DNA from: Acidovorax sp. Leaf191
GTDB lineage: Bacteria > Pseudomonadota > Gammaproteobacteria > Burkholderiales > Burkholderiaceae_C
Assembly (NCBI RefSeq): GCF_001424425.1
Contig: NZ_LMPT01000018.1
Location: 186,001-250,000, forward strand
Reading direction: 5' to 3'
DNA length: 64,000 nucleotides
Shown: piece after piece, positions 59,736 to 64,000 of the stretch
How the letters are laid out: every line of letters begins with the position of its first letter
Position numbering within the stretch: position 1 is the first letter of the stretch
Made by a program: the position numbers and the translations under genes
The notes under the pieces: generated by a model
Databases searched by the model: none
Seen by the model: only the letters and a program-made list of their open reading frames with translations
What the model was told of the DNA's origin: nothing

Positions 59736-60188
59736 ATGGATCTGCGAAAACTCAAAACCCTCATCGATCTCGTGTCCGAGTCGAATGTGTCCGAACTCGA
59801 AATCACCGAGGCCGAGGGCAAAGTCCGCATCGTCAAGAGCGGTGGCGCGGTCGTTCAGCAATACGTGCCGGCCCCTGTGCAAGCCCCCGCCCCTGCACCG
59901 GCCGCAGCCCCTGTGGGCGAGCTGCCCGCCCCGACCGCCGCAGCAGCGCCTGCGGGCCACATCGTCAAGTCCCCCATGGTGGGCACGTTCTACCGCTCGT
60001 CCAGCCCGGGCGCCAAGGCCTTTGTCGAAGTGGGCAGCCAGGTCAAGGAAGGCGAGACCATCTGCATCATCGAGGCCATGAAGATCCTGAACGAGATCGA
60101 GGCCGACAAGTCGGGCACGGTCACCCGAATCCTGGGCGAAAACGGCCAGGCCGTGGAATACGGACAGCCGCTGTTCGTGATCGAATAA
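59736..60188 (+). CDS. accB: Biotin carboxyl carrier protein of acetyl-CoA carboxylase
   Basis: 150 residues. [34 protein letters not shown] at the start, an Ala/Pro linker, and the biotinyl domain with [15 protein letters not shown]; the biotin-bearing Lys is residue 116. SD TGGAG 7 bases upstream. It is followed 7 bases later by accC, forming the accBC operon of fatty acid synthesis. It carries carboxybiotin between AccC and AccAD. Confidence 0.97.
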   Translation: MDLRKLKTLIDLVSESNVSELEITEAEGKVRIVKSGGAVVQQYVPAPVQAPAPAPAAAPVGELPAPTAAAAPAGHIVKSPMVGTFYRSSSPGAKAFVEVGSQVKEGETICIIEAMKILNEIEADKSGTVTRILGENGQAVEYGQPLFVIE

Positions 60189-60195
60189 GGCGCTC

Positions 60196-61545
60196 ATGTT
60201 CAAGAAGATTCTTGTTGCCAATCGCGGCGAAATCGCCCTGCGAATCCAGCGCGCCTGCCATGAGCTGGGCGTGAAGGCGGTGATGGTCTACTCCGAGGCC
60301 GACCGCGACGCCAAGTACGTCAAGCTGGCGGAAGAAGCGGTGTGCATCGGCCCCGCCCCGTCCCCGCTGTCCTACCTCAACATGCCGGCCATCATCTCGG
60401 CCGCCGAGGTGACCGACGCCGAAGCCATCCACCCCGGTTACGGCTTCCTGTCCGAGAACGCCGACTTTGCCGAGCGCGTGGAAAAGAGCGGGTTCCAGTT
60501 CATCGGCCCCACGCCGGACAACATTCGCACGATGGGCGACAAGGTCTCGGCCAAGCAGGCCATGATCCGCGCCGGCGTGCCCTGCGTGCCGGGGTCCGAA
60601 GGCGAGCTGCCCGATGACCCGGTGCAGATCCGCCGCATTGCCAAGGCCGTGGGCTACCCCGTGATCATCAAGGCCGCCGGCGGCGGCGGTGGCCGCGGCA
60701 TGCGCGTGGTGCACACCGAAGCCGCCCTGGTCAATGCCGTGCAGATGACCAAGGCCGAAGCGGGTGCCGCGTTCGGCAATCCTGCGGTGTACATGGAGAA
60801 GTTCCTCCAGAACCCGCGCCACATCGAGATCCAGATCCTGGCCGACAAGCACCGCAACGCGGTGTACCTGGGCGAGCGCGACTGCTCCATGCAGCGCCGC
60901 CACCAGAAGGTGATCGAAGAGGCTCCGGCCCCGGGCATTCCCCGCAAGCTGATCGAAAAGATCGGCGAGCGCTGCGTGGCCGCCTGCAAGAAGATCGGCT
61001 ACCGCGGTGCGGGAACGTTCGAGTTCCTGTACGAGAACGGCGAGTTCTATTTCATCGAGATGAACACGCGCGTGCAGGTGGAGCACCCGGTGACCGAGTG
61101 GATCACGGGCGTGGACATCGTGAAGACGCAGATCATGGTCGCCGCGGGCGAGAAGCTGCCGTTCACCCAGCGCCAGATCGAGATCCGCGGCCATGCCATC
61201 GAGTGCCGGATCAACGCGGAAGACCCCTACAAGTTCGTCCCATCCCCCGGACGCATCACCACCTGGCATCCGCCGGGCGGCCCGGGCGTGCGGGTGGATT
61301 CGCATGCGTACACCAACTACTTCGTGCCGCCCAACTACGACTCGATGATCGGCAAGATCATCGTGCACGGCGATACGCGCGAGCAGGCCCTGGCCCGCAT
61401 GCGCACGGCGCTGAACGAGACGGTGATCGAAGGCATCAACACCAACGTGCCGCTGCACCGCGAGCTGATGGTGGACGCCAAGTTCATGGCCGGCGGCACC
61501 AACATCCACTACCTGGAAGAGTGGCTGTCGCAGCACAAGCGCTAG
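60196..61545 (+). CDS. accC: Biotin carboxylase of acetyl-CoA carboxylase
   Basis: 449 residues. ATP-grasp enzyme: [103 protein letters not shown] and [27 protein letters not shown]. It carboxylates biotin on AccB using ATP and bicarbonate. The start follows accB by 7 bases. After the stop lies a copy of repeat family B. Confidence 0.97.
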   Translation: MFKKILVANRGEIALRIQRACHELGVKAVMVYSEADRDAKYVKLAEEAVCIGPAPSPLSYLNMPAIISAAEVTDAEAIHPGYGFLSENADFAERVEKSGFQFIGPTPDNIRTMGDKVSAKQAMIRAGVPCVPGSEGELPDDPVQIRRIAKAVGYPVIIKAAGGGGGRGMRVVHTEAALVNAVQMTKAEAGAAFGNPAVYMEKFLQNPRHIEIQILADKHRNAVYLGERDCSMQRRHQKVIEEAPAPGIPRKLIEKIGERCVAACKKIGYRGAGTFEFLYENGEFYFIEMNTRVQVEHPVTEWITGVDIVKTQIMVAAGEKLPFTQRQIEIRGHAIECRINAEDPYKFVPSPGRITTWHPPGGPGVRVDSHAYTNYFVPPNYDSMIGKIIVHGDTREQALARMRTALNETVIEGINTNVPLHRELMVDAKFMAGGTNIHYLEEWLSQHKR

Positions 61546-61554
61546 GCAGGCGGG

Positions 61555-61665
61555 GTACAACCCGCTGAGTCGCTTCTCGCGTTCCCCCTTCTCTCGAACC
61601 ACTGCGTGGTTCGGCAAGGGGATGCCGCCAGCGCTGCGGGGCGGCCCTTGCGCGGCGGTCGCTGG
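61555..61665 (-). repeat. Structured repeat family B, copy 3
   Basis: Reverse orientation relative to copy 1. Flanks read, on the minus strand, GCGCAAGGGCCGCCCCGC and GAGAAGCGACTCAGCGGG. The hairpin has outer CCCCTT (61585-61590) with AAGGGG (61616-61621) and inner GAACCAC (61596-61602) with GTGGTTC (61606-61612), loop TGC. Stems differ from copy 1 in sequence but keep pairing. Between accC and prmA. Confidence 0.75.
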
Positions 61666-61789
61666 CAAGTTCTGTGCGCTTTTCAAGAGCCATGGCTTTT
61701 GCCGGGCTGTTGCTGGCGCGGTGTTGGTTGGTTTACATGCTGGCCTCTGGTAACGGGGGCCGGCATTTCATTTTTTCAGAGAGTCGCCC

Positions 61790-62692
61790 ATGTTTGAGCT
61801 CAGCCTGATGTGCCCGGAAGACAGTATCGAAGCGGTCAGCGAGGCGCTGGATGCGCTGGATGCGCTGTCGGTGTCGGTGGAAGACGCCGACGCGCAGACC
61901 GATGCCGAGCAGGCGCTGTTCGGCGAGCCCGGCATGCCGCCGCCCAAGGACGGGTGGCAGCGCAGCCGCGTGGTGGCGCTGTTCCCGACCGAGGCTGCGG
62001 CCCACGAGGCGCGGGACCTGCTGGCCGTGCAGGACTTCTTCGAAGGATGCCAGGTGCTGGGCGTGGCTGAGGTCGAGGATCAGGACTGGGTGCGGCTCAC
62101 GCAGTCGCAGTTCGCGCCGGTGGACATCACGCCCGATTTCTGGATCGTGCCCACCTGGCATGAGCTGCCCGCCGAGGCCAAGCGCAGCATCCGGCTGGAC
62201 CCAGGCCTGGCATTCGGCACCGGCACGCACCCCACCACGCGCATGTGCCTGCGCTGGATCGCGCGCCACGGCGTGACCGACGCGGCCCACGGCAATCCGC
62301 TCGGGCGTGTGCTCGACTACGGCTGCGGCTCCGGCATCTTGGCCATCGGCACCGCCAAGTTCGGCGCGACCGAGATCGACGCGGTCGACATCGACCCCGC
62401 GGCCGTGGAGTCCACCGCCCTGAATGCGGCCGCCAACGAGGTCGTGCTGCGTGCAGGCCTGCCGGACAAGGCGCAGGGCCAGTACCAGACGGTGCTGGCC
62501 AACATCCTGGCCACCCCGCTGCGGGTGCTGGCACCTTTGCTGTGCGGGCACGTGGCGGCTGGCGGGCACCTGGTCCTGGCCGGTATCCTGGAGCGCCAGC
62601 GCGATGAGCTCACAGAGGCGTACGCCCCCTGGGTCCAGCTGGAAGTGTCGGACACGGAAGACGGCTGGATCCTGATGACCGCCCGGCGCTGA
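61790..62692 (+). CDS. prmA: Ribosomal protein L11 methyltransferase
   Basis: 300 residues. N-terminal substrate domain (MFELSLMCPEDSIEAVSEALDALDA, RSIRLDPGLAFGTGTHPTTRMCLRW) and the SAM domain: VLDYGCGSGILAIGTAKFGA, VDIDPAAVESTALNAA, VLANILATPLRVLAPLL, GGHLVLAGILERQ. It trimethylates L11. It lies downstream of accBC as in many beta-proteobacteria, but separated by a repeat. SD AGAGAGTC... before ATG 61790 is moderate. Confidence 0.95.
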   Translation: MFELSLMCPEDSIEAVSEALDALDALSVSVEDADAQTDAEQALFGEPGMPPPKDGWQRSRVVALFPTEAAAHEARDLLAVQDFFEGCQVLGVAEVEDQDWVRLTQSQFAPVDITPDFWIVPTWHELPAEAKRSIRLDPGLAFGTGTHPTTRMCLRWIARHGVTDAAHGNPLGRVLDYGCGSGILAIGTAKFGATEIDAVDIDPAAVESTALNAAANEVVLRAGLPDKAQGQYQTVLANILATPLRVLAPLLCGHVAAGGHLVLAGILERQRDELTEAYAPWVQLEVSDTEDGWILMTARR

Positions 62693-62744
62693 GCGTGCAG
62701 CCCGCCCGTGGCAGGGCGCTATCGGCCCCTACAATCGCCCGCAG

Positions 62745-64000
62745 ATGAGCCAGATCACCCGTTGCCCGTCCTGCTCCACCTCGTTCAAGGTGGTGGCAGA
62801 CCAATTGCGCATCTCGGAAGGGTGGGTGCGCTGCGGCCATTGCAAGGAAGTTTTCGATGCAGCGGCCCACCTGCTGCCCGCGCCGCCACCGCCTCTGCTG
62901 CCCGATGTGTCCCTGACGGACGTGCGCCCGCCACCGTCACCGGTGGTGCGCAAGCCGGATATGGGCCGTGCCTGGGGCGCAGGGGCTCCGGCTTCGCCGC
63001 TCCCGGCCGCGCCTGCCAGGCCTGCGGCAACGCCATCTGCGCCGCTGTATGCAGCGCAGGATTTCTCGCTGTTCCCCGCGGATACGTCGGCCGAAGCGGG
63101 GGTTGCCGCTGGCGAGGCGCAAGGCTCCTCGGGCCTGCCTGTTTTTCCTGCCGGACCTGCGGAGCATGAAGTCCCGGAGCCGGTGCTGGCAGTGCCCGAC
63201 CCTGCCGTGCCCGCCTTCCTGGCGGCGCCAGGCCCCGCAGGCCAGCGGCCCGGCGAAGACCTTCAACTCGAACCTCTCACGCCCTTTGGCTGGCGCTCCC
63301 GCCCAGCGGGGCAGTCTCCGAAGGCACCCGCTTCGGCGGCGGACGGCGCGGCCTTGCCGGAGCCTGCCGCGCCACCACACGTGCAAACCCCGCCTTCACC
63401 GTTGCGGGTCGACGCGGCGTCTGTATCGGAGACCGCCTCCCCGGCCCTCACGTCAGCACCGGCCATGGTTCCAGGGGCTGTGCCCGCTGCAGCCGCCCGC
63501 GTTGCTGTACCCCCGGTGCCCGATGTGCCCGCAGGGTACGAATTGCCGTTCGCCGACCTGCGCGATGACGAAGAGCCGCTCGACATGCCGTCGTTCGAAT
63601 CGACAGTGCCCGCAGAGCTGACGCCCATGGGGTATCCCGCGCTGGAGTTGCCCATCCGGCCGATCGCGGCGCAGCCCTCGCCGGTCGAGACGGCCGCCAG
63701 TGCGGAAGAAGAGCGCGCAGCCACGGCCTTGCTGGTCACAGCCTCGGAGAAAGAGCGTGCGGCAGAAGGCCTGCCGCCAGTGGATTTCATTGCGCTCCCT
63801 GCGCAGCCGGCGCCGAGCGTGCAGGGGCTGGCCCTGGTGGAGGATGACTCTCCCGCCGCGGTGCTGCAGGCCAAGCCGCGCAAGAAGCCGCTGCGCGACG
63901 AGCCGGAGGATGACGAACCCGGGCCGCCTGCCGAAGAGGAGGTGAGCTTTGTCGTTGCCGCACGCCGCAAGGCGTTCTGGCGCAAGCCCGCCGTGCGTGC
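62745..64000 (+). CDS. MJ0042 zinc-ribbon/DUF3426 protein, 5' part (runs off the right edge)
   Basis: Open frame from ATG 62745 to the window edge, 418 codons seen. The N-terminus is an MJ0042-type zinc ribbon: CPSCSTSFKVVADQLRISEGWVRCGHCKEVFDA. After it, some 370 residues are very rich in Pro, Ala, Ser and acidic residues and look disordered; at the edge basic residues (ARRKAFWRKPAVR) precede the expected single membrane helix and DUF3426 domain. In Comamonadaceae this gene follows prmA, which supports the call. Role unknown; perhaps a membrane-anchored regulator. Incomplete. Confidence 0.88.
   Translation, partial: MSQITRCPSCSTSFKVVADQLRISEGWVRCGHCKEVFDAAAHLLPAPPPPLLPDVSLTDVRPPPSPVVRKPDMGRAWGAGAPASPLPAAPARPAATPSAPLYAAQDFSLFPADTSAEAGVAAGEAQGSSGLPVFPAGPAEHEVPEPVLAVPDPAVPAFLAAPGPAGQRPGEDLQLEPLTPFGWRSRPAGQSPKAPASAADGAALPEPAAPPHVQTPPSPLRVDAASVSETASPALTSAPAMVPGAVPAAAARVAVPPVPDVPAGYELPFADLRDDEEPLDMPSFESTVPAELTPMGYPALELPIRPIAAQPSPVETAASAEEERAATALLVTASEKERAAEGLPPVDFIALPAQPAPSVQGLALVEDDSPAAVLQAKPRKKPLRDEPEDDEPGPPAEEEVSFVVAARRKAFWRKPAVR

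Noticed and set aside
60121..61686. A 521-codon open frame opposite accC
   Set aside because: Shadow; accC is unmistakable.

Overview
The window looks like chromosomal DNA of a GC-rich beta-proteobacterium of the family Comamonadaceae, most likely Acidovorax or a close relative. This rests on gene content (paired cyanophycin synthetases with their dedicated ABC transporter and DUF1854 partner, the tlpA-accB-accC-prmA-DUF3426 order, FrnE, PglL, Mpl) and on intergenic repeat families that I associate with this group. No organism name can be proven from the sequence alone.

Region by region. 1-11.5 kb is visibly less GC-rich and looks accessory: the start of a metallo-beta-lactamase-fold lipoprotein, a tricarboxylate two-component system (tctD, tctE) facing its presumed target operon tctCBA, a decayed IS3 fragment, a damaged IS5-type element, and a siderophore uptake group (AraC regulator, TonB-dependent receptor, two small proteins). 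11.5-24 kb holds a secreted HExxH protein, FrnE, then the cyanophycin locus: cphA', cphA and creA on one strand, and a zinc-ribbon ABC exporter with DUF1854 on the other. 24-28.6 kb holds an EF-hand protein, a 5'-nucleotidase, a lone GspF, an LLM flavin oxidoreductase and a CZB-domain protein.

28.6-37.6 kb mixes core genes (ruvC, cdsA-like, plsC-like) with two compact accessory pairs: a peptidoglycan-amidase-like effector with a periplasmic partner, and an orphan type III secretion class II chaperone with a hydrophobic substrate. A M48 peptidase and an AraC regulator follow, the latter divergent from a cytochrome P450. 39-50 kb is mostly housekeeping: mtgA, aroE, a TonB-domain protein, an RNase II-type exonuclease, a PglL-like ligase, a YqiA-like esterase, a kinase-HDOD-GAF fusion and rodA. 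50-64 kb contains small unknown genes, yegP, tldD, aroG behind an aromatic-amino-acid attenuator (leader peptide rich in Phe, Tyr and Trp), mpl, tlpA, accB-accC, prmA and the start of a DUF3426 protein.

The strongest points for a second look are the aroG attenuator, the cyanophycin locus with a catalytically altered second synthetase and an odd ABC exporter, the effector/partner pair at 29.0-30.3 kb, the orphan T3SS chaperone/substrate pair at 33.0-34.6 kb, and a structured repeat family whose hairpin stems covary between copies. I recognised no tRNA, rRNA or CRISPR array.
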